A program made the translations under genes and the position numbers. A model generated the notes under the pieces. It saw nothing but the letters and a program-made list of their open reading frames with translations. It was not told the origin of the DNA and did not search any database. This document shows, piece after piece, positions 1 to 8,686 of a stretch of 64,000 nucleotides of DNA; within the stretch, counting starts at the first letter, position 1, and the number at the start of each line of letters is the position of its first letter. The stretch comes from Pseudomonas mangiferae (lineage in GTDB: Bacteria > Pseudomonadota > Gammaproteobacteria > Pseudomonadales > Pseudomonadaceae). The stretch is taken from NCBI RefSeq assembly GCF_007109405.1, contig NZ_VJOY01000001.1, forward strand, positions 434,001-498,000. The letters are read 5' to 3'.

Positions 1-298
1 AGGCGGGGCCGGAGGTGGCGATCCTCCAGGCCAGGTAGAGAAGGTAGGCGGCGCCGACGTAGCGCAGGACGCTGTAGAGCACCGGGTAGGCCTCGAACAA
101 CGCGCCCAGGCCGAAGCCGACTGCCAGCACCATCACGAAGAAGCCGCAGCTGATGCCGAGAATGTGGGGGATCGAGCGGGTGAAGCCGAAGTTCACGCCG
201 GACGCCAGCAACATGGTGTTGTTCGGTCCGGGGGTCACCGAGGTGACGAAGGCGAAAAGGGAAAAACCCATCAACAAATCCGCTGTCAGCGACATCAT
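1..298 (-). CDS. LysE/RhtB-family amino-acid exporter, N-terminal part (cut by window edge)
   Basis: About 99 codons are visible, reading leftward out of the window. The N-terminus contains the family signature around residues 21-29 (VTPGPNNTM), typical of LysE/RhtB translocators, which export amino acids or homoserine lactones across the inner membrane. Hydrophobic stretches follow at about residues 9-25 and 40-70, as expected for the first helices of a six-helix protein. ATG at 298 follows an AGGG motif about 6 nt away and is immediately followed by a second ATG at 295. A strong leftward terminator at 368-397 separates it from the ribose operon, so it has its own promoter in the roughly 65 bp between. 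The substrate cannot be inferred. Confidence 0.85.
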   Translation of the reverse strand, partial: MMSLTADLLMGFSLFAFVTSVTPGPNNTMLLASGVNFGFTRSIPHILGISCGFFVMVLAVGFGLGALFEAYPVLYSVLRYVGAAYLLYLAWRIATSGPA

Positions 299-367
299 TC
301 AATCCCTTGAGTGCGAGCGCGTGGCAAACACTACGCTTCTTTTCAAGGCGGTCCCGGAACAGTTGGT

Positions 368-397
368 AAAAAAAACGCCGTAACAATTCGGCGTTTT
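368..397 (-). terminator. Rho-independent terminator, leftward
   Basis: A perfect 9-bp stem (AAAACGCCG at 372-380, CGGCGTTTT at 389-397) encloses an 8-nt loop. On the minus strand it is followed by an unbroken run of eight T (368-375, partly within the stem). It lies downstream of the nucleoside hydrolase and upstream of the LysE-type gene. Confidence 0.85.
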
Positions 398-516
398 CGC
401 CATCCTCCCTGTTCGCATCGGCATCTTCCCGATGGGCGGGCCGCGGCCTGGAAACCGGCGGCCCGCGCTCGCCACGGCCGTTGAATGCCGACCAACGCGT
501 CAGGCCCTGAACGAGA

Positions 517-538
517 CCGGGCGCCCAAAGGCGCCCGG
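517..538 (-). terminator. hairpin directly downstream of the nucleoside hydrolase
   Basis: A perfect 9-bp GC stem (517-525 with 530-538) and a CAAA loop lie 21 bp after the hydrolase stop codon. Only a short TCTCGTTC tract follows leftward, so it may be a weak terminator or a 3'-end stabilising hairpin ahead of the stronger terminator at 368-397. Confidence 0.5.
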
Positions 539-559
539 CGATGATTCGGCGTTAGCTGC

Positions 560-1576
560 TCAGCGCAGCTTGGCCAGTCGCTCGGTGAGCAGGTCGAAGA
601 ACCCCTGGGCATCGCCCTCGGTGATCCAGGTGACGTTCTTCGGCTGCTGCAGGCCGTCGTACCAGTCCGGGACGGACTGGCCGAAGGTAAGACCCTCGCG
701 GCTGTCCACCTCCAGGTGCACGCTACGGCCGCTGAACAGCTGTGGGCGCAGCAGGTAGGCGATCACGCTGGCATCGTGGATCGGCCCGCCGGACAGCCCG
801 TAATGCTCCATGTCGCGCTTCACGTATTCGTTGAGGATGTCGGCGACGGTCTTGCCGGCCTGGTTGCCCAGCCCCTGCAGTTTGTCGATGCGCGCCTGGC
901 TGGTGAGGACCTTGTGGGTCACGTCCAGGGGGATGTAGGTCAGCGGCACACCGCTGGCCAGCACGACCTGGGCGGCATGGGGATCGGCGTACAGGTTGAA
1001 TTCCGCCACCGGGGTGATGTTGCCGCCGTTGAAGTGGGCACCGCCCATGACCACCACTTCCTTGATGCCCTTGACGATCTCCGGCGCCTGGATCAGCGCC
1101 AGGGCCAGATTGGTCTGCGGGCCGAGCATGGCGATGGTGACGCTCTTGGGCGGCGCGGCGCGCAGGGTGTCGATCAGGTAAGTGACCGCACTGCCCGGCG
1201 CCAGGCCCTTGGCCGGTTCGTGGACGGGAATCGGCAGGCCTTCCGCGCCGTGGATGTCGGCGGCGTAGATCGGCGTGCGCAGCAACGGCCTGGGCGAGCC
1301 AGCGTAGACCGGCACATCCTCGCGACCGGCCCACTCCCGGGCCAGCCGGGCATTGCGCGAAGTCTTCTCCAGGCGCACGTTGCCGGCCACGGTGGTGATG
1401 GCGCGGATGTTCAGCTCGTCGGGCGAGGCCAGGGCGAGCAGCAGCGCGACGACATCGTCGGCGCCCGGGTCAGTGTCGATGATCAGGTCGCGGCGGGCCT
1501 CGTCGGCCAGGGCGGTGGTCACGGTCAGGCTCACGAGCAGCAGGCTCCTCAGGGCAGTGCGGATGAAAGCGTTCAT
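560..1576 (-). CDS. exported inosine-uridine-type nucleoside hydrolase
   Basis: This 338-residue protein would hydrolyse the N-glycosidic bond of ribonucleosides to free base and ribose. The family's calcium-binding signature DTDPGADD is at residues 34-41. Residues 1-24 form a signal peptide (basic start, hydrophobic SLLLVSLTVTTALA, cleavage after ALA), so the enzyme probably acts in the periplasm. The frame is open further upstream, but ATG 1576 was chosen because GAGAGGA precedes it by a few bases and the signal peptide starts there. It lies downstream of rbsD on the same strand after a 350-bp gap, so it may be read from the rbs operon or from its own promoter. The context suggests that released ribose feeds the RbsABC importer. 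Base specificity cannot be read from the sequence. Confidence 0.9.
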   Translation of the reverse strand: MNAFIRTALRSLLLVSLTVTTALADEARRDLIIDTDPGADDVVALLLALASPDELNIRAITTVAGNVRLEKTSRNARLAREWAGREDVPVYAGSPRPLLRTPIYAADIHGAEGLPIPVHEPAKGLAPGSAVTYLIDTLRAAPPKSVTIAMLGPQTNLALALIQAPEIVKGIKEVVVMGGAHFNGGNITPVAEFNLYADPHAAQVVLASGVPLTYIPLDVTHKVLTSQARIDKLQGLGNQAGKTVADILNEYVKRDMEHYGLSGGPIHDASVIAYLLRPQLFSGRSVHLEVDSREGLTFGQSVPDWYDGLQQPKNVTWITEGDAQGFFDLLTERLAKLR

Positions 1577-1926
1577 CGGTTCCTCTCGATGGTGCGGCAT
1601 GACGGCGGACTCCCTCCACCGGGTGGGGCATTGGCGGCGCCGGGGCGCTGCCTTCGCGATTCGGACCCGCTGCACCTTTGTGCCTGCGGGCAGGCCGGGC
1701 GAGGCCATGGGGTGACCGCCCTACCCTTCACCGTCCAGCGGGCACAGCCACGGCTGCCGCCCTTCGCTCATTCGCCCAGGTTCCCGGGACGACTTCGCCC
1801 GGCGAGTCTGGGTTTCTGTGCGCCCCGTCGTGGAGCGCGGTGCGTGTGAGGCGAAAACAGGCGATGCCTGTTCCAAAGCCGTTTTCAACGACGCGCCACC
1901 GAGCGCCGGCACGTTCCGTGCGGAAC
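1577..1926. other. intergenic region between rbsD and the nucleoside hydrolase
   Basis: No convincing gene was seen on either strand. A 14-bp palindrome GTTCCG-TG-CGGAAC (1913-1926) directly abuts the rbsD stop codon, and a short terminator-like hairpin lies at 1856-1872. The remainder is long enough to hold a separate promoter for the hydrolase. Confidence 0.5.
1856..1872 (-). terminator. weak terminator-like hairpin after rbsD
   Basis: The inverted repeat AACAGGC/GCCTGTT with a 3-nt loop is followed leftward by a short TTTTC tract. The stem is only 7 bp, so partial termination is the most that can be argued. Confidence 0.4.
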
Positions 1927-2331
1927 CTAGAACACCACCCCGGCGATCAGGGCGATGTTGCTGTACGGCTGGCATTCGCCGGTGCGCACCAGCACCCGGG
2001 CCTGGCGGCTGAGGCGCTTGAACGCCTCGTGGGTGAGCAGCGTGCGTTCGCCCAGCTCGCCCGCTTCCGTCAGCCGCTCTACCTCGGCCAGGGCCGGTGG
2101 CAGGCGGACCAGCATTTCCTCGGCCAGGGCGTGGCGATCCACCTGCATTTCGCTCAGCACGGTGCGCAGGGTGGTGACGAAATCCACCGTGCCGGGGGTC
2201 AGGGCCAGGTCGATCAGCTCGACCTCCTTCGGCACCGGCAGGCCGGCGTCGCCGATCACCAGGATGTCGCCATGGCCAAGGCCGGCGATGGTCCGCGACA
2301 GGGCAATGTTCAGCAGAGCGGTCTTCTTCAT
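1927..2331 (-). CDS. rbsD: D-ribose pyranase RbsD
   Basis: This 134-residue protein is the usual RbsD length. RbsD converts beta-pyranose to beta-furanose ribose, the form used by ribokinase. The N-terminal [13 protein letters not shown] and the GHGD segment (residues 19-22) with its conserved His are family landmarks, as is the C-terminal [11 protein letters not shown] stretch. The start ATG overlaps the rbsK stop codon in an ATGA arrangement, implying translational coupling. It is last in the tight rbsBACRKD block. Confidence 0.93.
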   Translation of the reverse strand: MKKTALLNIALSRTIAGLGHGDILVIGDAGLPVPKEVELIDLALTPGTVDFVTTLRTVLSEMQVDRHALAEEMLVRLPPALAEVERLTEAGELGERTLLTHEAFKRLSRQARVLVRTGECQPYSNIALIAGVVF

Positions 2332-3248
2332 GGCTGCTCCGGGGTGTCCAGTTCGTGCAAATGGGGAATCGACGGCTGGGCACCGGCGCGGGTGACCGAC
2401 AGGGCGGCGGCGCGCTGGCCGAAACGGATCGCCTCGGCTTCGTCGAAGCCCCGGGCGAGCCCCGCGGCGAAGGCGCCGACGAAGGTGTCGCCGGCCGCAG
2501 TGGTATCCACCGCGCGTACCGCCCGGGTCGGGAAATGCCGCGCCCCGTCGTCGTCGACGAACAGCGCGCCGCGCTCGCCCAGGGTCAGGATCACCTTGGC
2601 CGCACCGGCCCGGCGCAGGTGCGCCGCCGCGGCGCCGGCGCTCTCCAGAGAGTCCACCGGCAGGCCGCTGAGCAGCGCGGCCTCGCTCTCGTTGGGAATC
2701 AGGTAGTCGATCCAGGCGTACCACGCGGGCGGCAGCGCCTCGCTGGCGGGCGCCGGATTGAGGATCACCGTCTTGCCCAGGGCATGGCCGCGACACAGCA
2801 CGTGGGCCACGGTGAGGCTGGGAATCTCCAGCTGGCAGATGAGGATCTGCGCGCCCTGCAACACCGCGTCCAGGGCCTCCACCCGGGAGGCCGACAGCTC
2901 GCCGTTGGCCCCGGGGATCACCACGATGGCGTTCTGGCTGTTGTCGTCCACCACGATCAGCGCGACTCCGCTGGAGCAATCCGCCACCTCGGCCAGGGCC
3001 GAGCAGTCGATGCCCTCGGCTTCCAGTCCGGTGCGCAGCTGCGCGCCGTAGGCGTCGTCGCCGACGCAGCCGACCATCGCCACCCGGGCGCCCAGGCGCG
3101 CCGCGGCCACCGCTTGGTTGGCGCCCTTGCCGCCGGGCACGGTGGCGAAGCTCTCACCGCTCAGGGTCTCCCCTTCCCGGGGCAGGCGCGGTGCCCGCGC
3201 CACTAGGTCCATGTTCAGGCTGCCGATCACCACTACGTTCGCTTGCAT
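2328..3248 (-). CDS. rbsK: ribokinase RbsK
   Basis: This 306-residue PfkB-family sugar kinase phosphorylates D-ribose to ribose 5-phosphate with ATP. It shows the N-terminal substrate-binding GGKGANQ motif (about residues 39-45), the NPAPA segment mid-protein and the C-terminal [10 protein letters not shown] motif that carries the catalytic Asp and anion hole. ATG 3248 was chosen because [16 protein letters not shown] is the usual start. The open frame extends further upstream but would run into the rbsR end. It lies 26 bp after rbsR and overlaps rbsD by 4 bp, so it is in the same transcript. Confidence 0.95.
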   Translation of the reverse strand: MQANVVVIGSLNMDLVARAPRLPREGETLSGESFATVPGGKGANQAVAAARLGARVAMVGCVGDDAYGAQLRTGLEAEGIDCSALAEVADCSSGVALIVVDDNSQNAIVVIPGANGELSASRVEALDAVLQGAQILICQLEIPSLTVAHVLCRGHALGKTVILNPAPASEALPPAWYAWIDYLIPNESEAALLSGLPVDSLESAGAAAAHLRRAGAAKVILTLGERGALFVDDDGARHFPTRAVRAVDTTAAGDTFVGAFAAGLARGFDEAEAIRFGQRAAALSVTRAGAQPSIPHLHELDTPEQP

Positions 3249-3274
3249 GGCTGAGCGCCCTTCTCGTTCGTCAT

Positions 3275-4303
3275 TCATCTGGGGTTGTCGGTGGAGGCGC
3301 CGGCGGGCGGCGCGGTGGACTCGCGCACCACCAGGGCCGGCTCGATGGGCGCCTCGCGCGCCAGGGGCACGCGCGGCCTGGCGATGCGCGCCAGCAGGCG
3401 CTCGGCCGCCCGTTCGCCAAGCTGGAGGATGGACTGCCCGACAGTGCTGAGGGCCGGGTAGACGTAGCGGCTCATCTGGATGTCGTCGAAGCCGATCACC
3501 GAGAGCTGGCCCGGTACGCTGATGCCGCGCTCGGCGGCGGCCCGCAGCACGCCGAAGCCGATCATGTCGTTGCCGGCGACGATCGCCGTGGCCGGGCAAC
3601 CGGCCGCCAGCAGGCCGGAAGCCGCCTGATAGCCGCCGGGGCTGCTGAAGTCGCAGGTCACCACACCGTCGGCCGGCGTCTGGAGGCCGGCTTCGGCCAG
3701 GGCCCGCCGGTAGCCCTGCACCCGCAGGGTGGCGACGCCGGTCTGGACAGGGCCGGCGATGCAGGCGATGTGGCGGTGACCCAGGTCCAGCAGATGCCGG
3801 GTAGCCAGGTAGCCGCCCTGTTCGTGGTCGATGCGCAGGGTGTCGGTGTCCACCCCGTCCAGGGCACGGTCCACCACCAGGCAGGGAATCCGCAAGGCCT
3901 GCAGGGTCTGGGCGAAGCCGGGGTCGTCGCCCCCCGAAGCCAAGATCAGCCCGTCGATGCGCTTTTCCAGGAGGATGCGCAGGTAGTTGCGCTGCTTGGC
4001 TGGGTCATCGTCGGAGTTGCACAGGATCACGCAGTAGCCGTTGCGCTCGCAGCAGTCCTCGATGCCCCGGGCCAGTTCGGCGAAGTACGGGTTGATGCCA
4101 CTGGGGATCAGCAGACCGATGGTGGCGGTGGCCCGGGCCTTGAGGGAGCGGGCCACCGCGCTGGGCACATAGTTCAGCTCGGCGATGGCCGCTTCCACCT
4201 TGCAGCGCACCTCGGGGCTGACGTGGCGGGTGTTGTTCAGCACATGGGACACGGTGGTGTAGGAAATCCCCGCCCGGGCCGCGACGTCCTTGATGGTGGC
4301 CAT
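3275..4303 (-). CDS. rbsR: LacI-family ribose operon repressor RbsR
   Basis: This 342-residue LacI/GalR repressor begins with the helix-turn-helix MATIKDVAARAGISYTTVSH (residues 1-20) and a hinge region near residues 50-58, followed by a periplasmic-binding-protein-like sensor domain. Gene position inside the ribose operon indicates ribose as inducer. The likely operator is the perfect palindrome GCAAACGTTTGC upstream of rbsB (7932-7943), which has the central CG typical of LacI-family sites. Because the gene is itself in the operon, regulation should be autogenous. It is 12 bp downstream of rbsC. Confidence 0.93.
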   Translation of the reverse strand: MATIKDVAARAGISYTTVSHVLNNTRHVSPEVRCKVEAAIAELNYVPSAVARSLKARATATIGLLIPSGINPYFAELARGIEDCCERNGYCVILCNSDDDPAKQRNYLRILLEKRIDGLILASGGDDPGFAQTLQALRIPCLVVDRALDGVDTDTLRIDHEQGGYLATRHLLDLGHRHIACIAGPVQTGVATLRVQGYRRALAEAGLQTPADGVVTCDFSSPGGYQAASGLLAAGCPATAIVAGNDMIGFGVLRAAAERGISVPGQLSVIGFDDIQMSRYVYPALSTVGQSILQLGERAAERLLARIARPRVPLAREAPIEPALVVRESTAPPAGASTDNPR

Positions 4304-4315
4304 GCTCGCGTCCCG

Positions 4316-5326
4316 TCAGCCGCGCCGGCTGGCCCGGTGGCTGCGGTAGGTGTCCAGCACCACCGCCACCACGATCACCGCGCCGGTGATGATGCGCTTG
4401 GTGGGCTCGCTGGCACCGATCTGCGCCAGGCCCGCGGCCAGCACGGAAATGATCAGCACGCCGAAGAAGGTGCTGATCACCGAGCCGCGCCCACCCATCA
4501 GGCTGGTGCCGCCGATCACCACCGCGGCGATCACCTGCAGCTCCAGGCCGGAGCCGGCGTTGGGGTCGGCCGCTTCCAGACGGGAAATCTGGAACAGCGC
4601 CGCCAGCCCGGCCAGCAGGCCCATGAGGCTGAACACCAGCACCTTGTAGGGTTTCGGGTTGATCCCGGCCAGGCGCACCGCTTCCTCATTGGTGCCGATG
4701 CCGATCAGGTAGCGGCCGAACACCGTGCGGGTGAGCAGCACCTGGGCGGCGACGATCACCGCCAGGGCGATCAGGAACGCCGGCGAGATACCCGCCGCCA
4801 GGGGATCGGAAAGCCAGGCGAAGGCGTCGCCGATGTAGGCGGTGCGCGAGTCGGTGAGCTGGTAGGCGGCGCCGCGGGCCATCTCCAGCACGCCCAAGGA
4901 GACGATGAACGAGGGAATCCGCCAGGCCACGGTGATGCTCCCGGTGACGGTGCCGGCGGCCGCCGCGCAGAGCATGCCCAGCGCCGCCGCGGGCAACACG
5001 CCCCAGCCCCAGCCGAGCATCGCCACGCTGACCACCGAGGCCGCCAGGGCCAGCACGGAGCCCACCGACAGGTCGATGCCGCCGATGATCAGCACGAAGG
5101 TCATGCCCACCGCCAGCACCATCAGGTCGGGGATCTGGTTGGCCAGGGTGGTGAAGGTGTCGTAGGAGAAGAAGTGGCTGCTCAGGCTGGAGAACAGCAC
5201 GATCATCGCCAGCAACGCGCCGGCCAGGCCCAGGTAGGTACCCAGGCCGAGCATCGGCGAACGGCGTTTGGCCGCGCGCGGCGCGGCGTCGGGGGACGGG
5301 TTGGTCATGGCGGAATCCTGGGTCAT
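4316..5326 (-). CDS. rbsC: ribose ABC transporter permease RbsC
   Basis: This 336-residue inner-membrane permease of the BPD_transp_2/RbsC family has about eight to ten hydrophobic segments after a charged N-terminal tail. The segment GGIDLSVGSVLALAA (about residues 82-96) and the LMGGRGS motif near the C-terminus are typical of sugar permeases of this class. ATG 5326 overlaps the rbsA stop in an ATGA arrangement; an internal ATG at 5308 is an alternative start. It forms the channel with RbsA, fed by RbsB. Confidence 0.93.
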   Translation of the reverse strand: MTQDSAMTNPSPDAAPRAAKRRSPMLGLGTYLGLAGALLAMIVLFSSLSSHFFSYDTFTTLANQIPDLMVLAVGMTFVLIIGGIDLSVGSVLALAASVVSVAMLGWGWGVLPAAALGMLCAAAAGTVTGSITVAWRIPSFIVSLGVLEMARGAAYQLTDSRTAYIGDAFAWLSDPLAAGISPAFLIALAVIVAAQVLLTRTVFGRYLIGIGTNEEAVRLAGINPKPYKVLVFSLMGLLAGLAALFQISRLEAADPNAGSGLELQVIAAVVIGGTSLMGGRGSVISTFFGVLIISVLAAGLAQIGASEPTKRIITGAVIVVAVVLDTYRSHRASRRG

Positions 5327-6873
5327 TGGGGAAGCGCCGCCGGCTCGGGGAGCAGCGCGTCGCTTGCGGTGTAGCCGGCGAACGCGGCGGCGAGCAGCGC
5401 GTCCTGGGTCCAGTGGTCGCGGTCGAAGGTGTCGATCAGGCGGCCGGCGGAAAGCACGGCGATGCGGTCGCAGATCAGCATCAGCTCGCGCAGGTCGCTG
5501 GAGACCACCACCAGGGCCTTGCCCTGGCGCGACAGCTCGCCGAACAGGCCGTAGATGTCGAACTTGGCGCCCACGTCGATGCCCCGGGTGGGTTCGTCGA
5601 ACAGCAGCACCTGGCAGTCGCGCTCCAGCCAGCGGCCGATCACCACTTTCTGCTGGTTGCCCCCGGACAGCTCGCCCACCGGCTGCTCCGGCCCGGAGCA
5701 GCGGATGCGCATGGCCTGCATCTGGCGCTGGGCCAGGGCGGTTTCCGCGCCCCGGTCGATGAAGCCATGGCGCGAGACCTCGGCCAGGTTGCCCAAGGCG
5801 ACGTTGGCGCTGATGGACTGCGGCAGCAGCAGGCCTTCGCCCTTGCGGTCCTCGGTAATGAGGGCGATGCCCTGCTTCACCGCGTCCGTCGGCGAGCCGA
5901 TGGCCTTCACCTCCAGGGGGTGACCCAGGGCGACGGTGCCGCGGTCGGCCCGGTCGGCGCCGTAGATCAGCCGCAGTAGTTCGGTGCGCCCGGCACCGAT
6001 CAACCCGGAAATGCCGAAGATCTCCCCGGCCCGGACCTCGAAGGACACGTCCCGCACCACCTCGCCGCGCCCCAGGCCGCGCACCGCCAGCAGCGGCGCC
6101 CCCAGGCTGCGCGGGCCGAGGTCGATGTGCTCGCCCAGCTCGCGGCCCACCATCAGGTTCACCAGGTGCTGGGGGTCGTTGCCGGCCACCGGCTCCACCG
6201 CCACCAGGCGGCCGTCCCGCAGCACGGCGACCCGCTGGGCGATCTGTGCCAGCTCTTCCAGGCGATGGGAGATGTAGACGATGGCCACGCCCCGGGCCCG
6301 CAGGCGGGCGATCTGCTCGAACAGCAGGTCCACTTCCCGGGCGGTGAGCATGGCGGTGGGTTCGTCGAGGATCAGCAGGTGGCAGTCGCCGATCAGGTTG
6401 CGGGCGATCTCCACCATCTGCTGATGACCGATGCCCAGCTCGCCCACCAGGGTGTCCGGGTCGAGAGCATCGAGACCTACCTGGGCCATGGCGTGCAGGG
6501 CGTCCTCCCGCAGGCGGCGCCGGGCGATCCAGCCGCCGCGGCTGGGCAGGCGGTCGAGGAACAGGTTCTCGGCGATGCTCAGAGTGGGCAGCAGGTTCAG
6601 CTCCTGCATCACCATGCGCACGCCCAGGCGCTCCGCCTCGGCACGGCTGGCCGGGGCATAGGGACGGCCCTCGAACTGCATGTCGCCGGTGGTGGGGTGG
6701 ACCAGCCCGCCGATGATCTTCGACAGGGTGCTCTTGCCGGCGCCGTTCTCGCCGGTAAGGGCCAGCACTTCGCCCCGCACCAGGGTCAGGTCGACGTCGG
6801 CCAGCACCGGCTGTGCGTAGTGCTTGCCGATCCCGCGGATATGCAGCACCGGCTCCGCAACGAAGGAGGACAT
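5323..6873 (-). CDS. rbsA: ribose ABC transporter ATP-binding protein RbsA
   Basis: This 516-residue protein has two ABC domains in tandem, as in all RbsA/MglA-type importers. The N-terminal domain has a canonical Walker A (GENGAGKST). The C-terminal one has the degenerate GLIGAGRTE that is normal for this family, with signature LSGGNQQK and Walker B LLFDEPTRGID. ATG 6873 was chosen because GGAG lies about 9 nt upstream and the domain starts soon after; a start at 6912 would leave little leader after rbsB. It is 63 bp downstream of rbsB. Confidence 0.94.
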   Translation of the reverse strand: MSSFVAEPVLHIRGIGKHYAQPVLADVDLTLVRGEVLALTGENGAGKSTLSKIIGGLVHPTTGDMQFEGRPYAPASRAEAERLGVRMVMQELNLLPTLSIAENLFLDRLPSRGGWIARRRLREDALHAMAQVGLDALDPDTLVGELGIGHQQMVEIARNLIGDCHLLILDEPTAMLTAREVDLLFEQIARLRARGVAIVYISHRLEELAQIAQRVAVLRDGRLVAVEPVAGNDPQHLVNLMVGRELGEHIDLGPRSLGAPLLAVRGLGRGEVVRDVSFEVRAGEIFGISGLIGAGRTELLRLIYGADRADRGTVALGHPLEVKAIGSPTDAVKQGIALITEDRKGEGLLLPQSISANVALGNLAEVSRHGFIDRGAETALAQRQMQAMRIRCSGPEQPVGELSGGNQQKVVIGRWLERDCQVLLFDEPTRGIDVGAKFDIYGLFGELSRQGKALVVVSSDLRELMLICDRIAVLSAGRLIDTFDRDHWTQDALLAAAFAGYTASDALLPEPAALPQ

Positions 6874-6936
6874 GAATGAATTCTCCGAAACCGCGGTCTC
6901 GCCGGAGCGCACCCCGGCGAGACCGCGCAGGGCGGG

Positions 6937-7884
6937 TCAGGGCTGGGTGACCAGCTCCACCGGGGTCTCGATGACGCCACTGGCATCACCCTCGGCCTTC
7001 TCCCCCTTCAGGGACGTGAGGGCGGCCTCGATGCCGAACACCGCCTGCTTGGCGGCGAACTGGTCGGCGGTGGCGAGCACGCGGCCATCCTTGAGCATCG
7101 GCTTGATGGCCTTGATGTTGTCGTAGCCCACCACCTTCACCTTGCCGGCCTTGCCAGCGGCGCGAATGGCGGACACCGCGCCCAGGGCCATGCTGTCGTT
7201 GCCGGCCAGCAACGCCTTGAGTTCGGGGTACTCGTTGAGCATCGCCGAGGCGACGGCGTTGCCCTTGTCGATTTCCCAGTTGCCGGACTGCACCGAGACC
7301 ACCTTCATCCCGGCTGCTTCCATGGCGTCCTTGAAACCGGCGGTACGTTGCTGGGCGTTGGTGGTGGTGGACACGCCCTCGATGATCCCCACCTGGTCGC
7401 CGCCCTGGAGCTGCTTGGCCAGGTAGTCGCCCACCAGGCGTGCGCCCTTGCGGTTGTCCGGGCCCACGAAGGGCACCGCGATGCCCTTGCTCTTGAGGAC
7501 GTCCGGGTCCAGGCGGTTATCGATGTTGATCACGGTGATGCCGGCGTCCACCGCCTTCTTCACCACCGGCACCAGGGCCTTGGAGTCGGCCGGCGCCAGC
7601 ACCAGGGCGTCGACCTTGGAGACGATCATCTGCTCGACGATGCGGATCTGGTTGGCGGTGTCGGACTCGTCCTTGATGCCGTTCGACACCAGGTCGAACT
7701 GCTCGGCGTGGTCCTTCTGGTAAGCCTTGGCGCCGTCTTCCATGGTCAGGAAGAACTCGTTGGCGAGGGATTTCATCACCAGCGCCACCTTGGGCTTGGC
7801 CGGTGCCTCGGCGTGGACGCTGGAGAACGGCAGACTGGCGAGGAAAGCGAAGGCGAACAGGCGCCCGGGGACCGGCAGCTTCAT
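6937..7884 (-). CDS. rbsB: periplasmic ribose-binding protein RbsB
   Basis: This 315-residue sugar-binding protein of the RbsB/LacI-like periplasmic-binding fold has a signal peptide (residues 1-25, cleavage after SVHA). The mature part begins PKVALVMKSLANEFF, the usual start of this fold, and contains the DNRLDPD and ALLAGNDSMALGA segments seen in ribose-binding proteins. It is the first gene of rbsBACRKD. GGAG lies about 9 nt before the ATG. It captures ribose in the periplasm for RbsAC and in some species also signals to chemoreceptors. The operator palindrome lies 48-59 bp upstream. Confidence 0.94.
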   Translation of the reverse strand: MKLPVPGRLFAFAFLASLPFSSVHAEAPAKPKVALVMKSLANEFFLTMEDGAKAYQKDHAEQFDLVSNGIKDESDTANQIRIVEQMIVSKVDALVLAPADSKALVPVVKKAVDAGITVINIDNRLDPDVLKSKGIAVPFVGPDNRKGARLVGDYLAKQLQGGDQVGIIEGVSTTTNAQQRTAGFKDAMEAAGMKVVSVQSGNWEIDKGNAVASAMLNEYPELKALLAGNDSMALGAVSAIRAAGKAGKVKVVGYDNIKAIKPMLKDGRVLATADQFAAKQAVFGIEAALTSLKGEKAEGDASGVIETPVELVTQP

Positions 7885-7931
7885 GGGATGACTCCAGTTT
7901 TTTTGTCGTTTTTATGCAAACGCGCGCTTAG

Positions 7932-7943
7932 GCAAACGTTTGC
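7932..7943. promoter_or_regulatory. LacI-type operator of the rbs operon (probable RbsR site)
   Basis: The perfect 12-bp palindrome GCAAACGTTTGC, with the central CG expected for LacI-family repressors, lies 48 bp upstream of the rbsB start. A direct repeat of its left half (GCAAACG, 7916-7922) lies 16 bp closer to the gene and may be a second half-site. Assignment to RbsR is by context. Confidence 0.75.
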
Positions 7944-8020
7944 GTGGCGGAACTATGGAAAAGCGGTCGGCCTTTGTCAACGACGGCGAACTGCTGGCGC
8001 CGGGGTACGAATGCGGGGCC

Positions 8021-8539
8021 TCAGTGAGGGTCCAGGCTCGCCCGCACCTGGTCGATCAGGGCTGCGGAGTCGGCATAGCGCTGGGCTTCGCCGGCGTAGG
8101 ACAGGGAATAGGCCGCGCCCTCCCCCAGGGCCACCAGCAGGGTCTGGCGCATCAGGTCCACGTCGTCGCGCCGGGTGGTGCAGGTGGTCTCGAGGCCCGG
8201 CAGGCGGCCGAAGGTGCTCTCCCGGGGAGGCGTGCAGGCGGTATGCAGGCCCTGGCGCAAGGTCTCCAGTTGCACCGCCTTGCGCATGTGGGTCAGCACC
8301 TTGCGCAGGTCGATGTCCGGTTCGTGCTGAGCGGTGCGGGTGAACTCCATGATCAGCAGTGGGCTGCCGTCGCCTGGCGGGTTGGCCCGCTCGCGGATGT
8401 CCCCCGGCGCCTGCCCCGGGGCCGGCAGGGCGGTCACTACCCAGCCGGCGGGCCAGGTCACCTGACGGTCTTCCGAACCGGCGGCGGAAACCGGGCCCAG
8501 CAGGGCGAGGCAAGGTAACAGGACGAGCAGACGGCGCAT
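8021..8539 (-). CDS. small secreted protein of unknown function
   Basis: This 172-residue protein has an N-terminal signal peptide (MRRLLVLLPCLALLGPVSA, cleavage near residue 19-20). The mature part is compact, with three cysteines in the TACTPP and TTCTTR segments (two could form a disulfide) and an alpha/beta look. It resembles short exported proteins found in Pseudomonas under a DUF label (possibly DUF4946), but I am not sure of the family. It is divergent from the lipoprotein gene at 8687 across 147 bp. No function is proposed. Confidence 0.75.
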   Translation of the reverse strand: MRRLLVLLPCLALLGPVSAAGSEDRQVTWPAGWVVTALPAPGQAPGDIRERANPPGDGSPLLIMEFTRTAQHEPDIDLRKVLTHMRKAVQLETLRQGLHTACTPPRESTFGRLPGLETTCTTRRDDVDLMRQTLLVALGEGAAYSLSYAGEAQRYADSAALIDQVRASLDPH

Positions 8540-8686
8540 GGCGGACCTGGCGGCAAGCGAAACGGTGATGGGCGGAACGTTCGCGCCGCCCGAAGGCCGA
8601 AGCATGCACCGCCGGTGGCTTTTTGCGAAGCGTTCCGCTTCCATCGGCCGGCTCGACAAGACCATTGCCTGACGAGGACTCCTGCG

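Larger units (their letters stand above)
299..559. other. intergenic region with three hairpins
   Basis: No gene was seen. It holds three inverted repeats: 517-525/530-538, 436-444/458-466 and 372-380/389-397. The last is followed leftward by eight T and is a convincing terminator. The 300-365 stretch must hold the promoter of the LysE-type gene. Confidence 0.6.
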
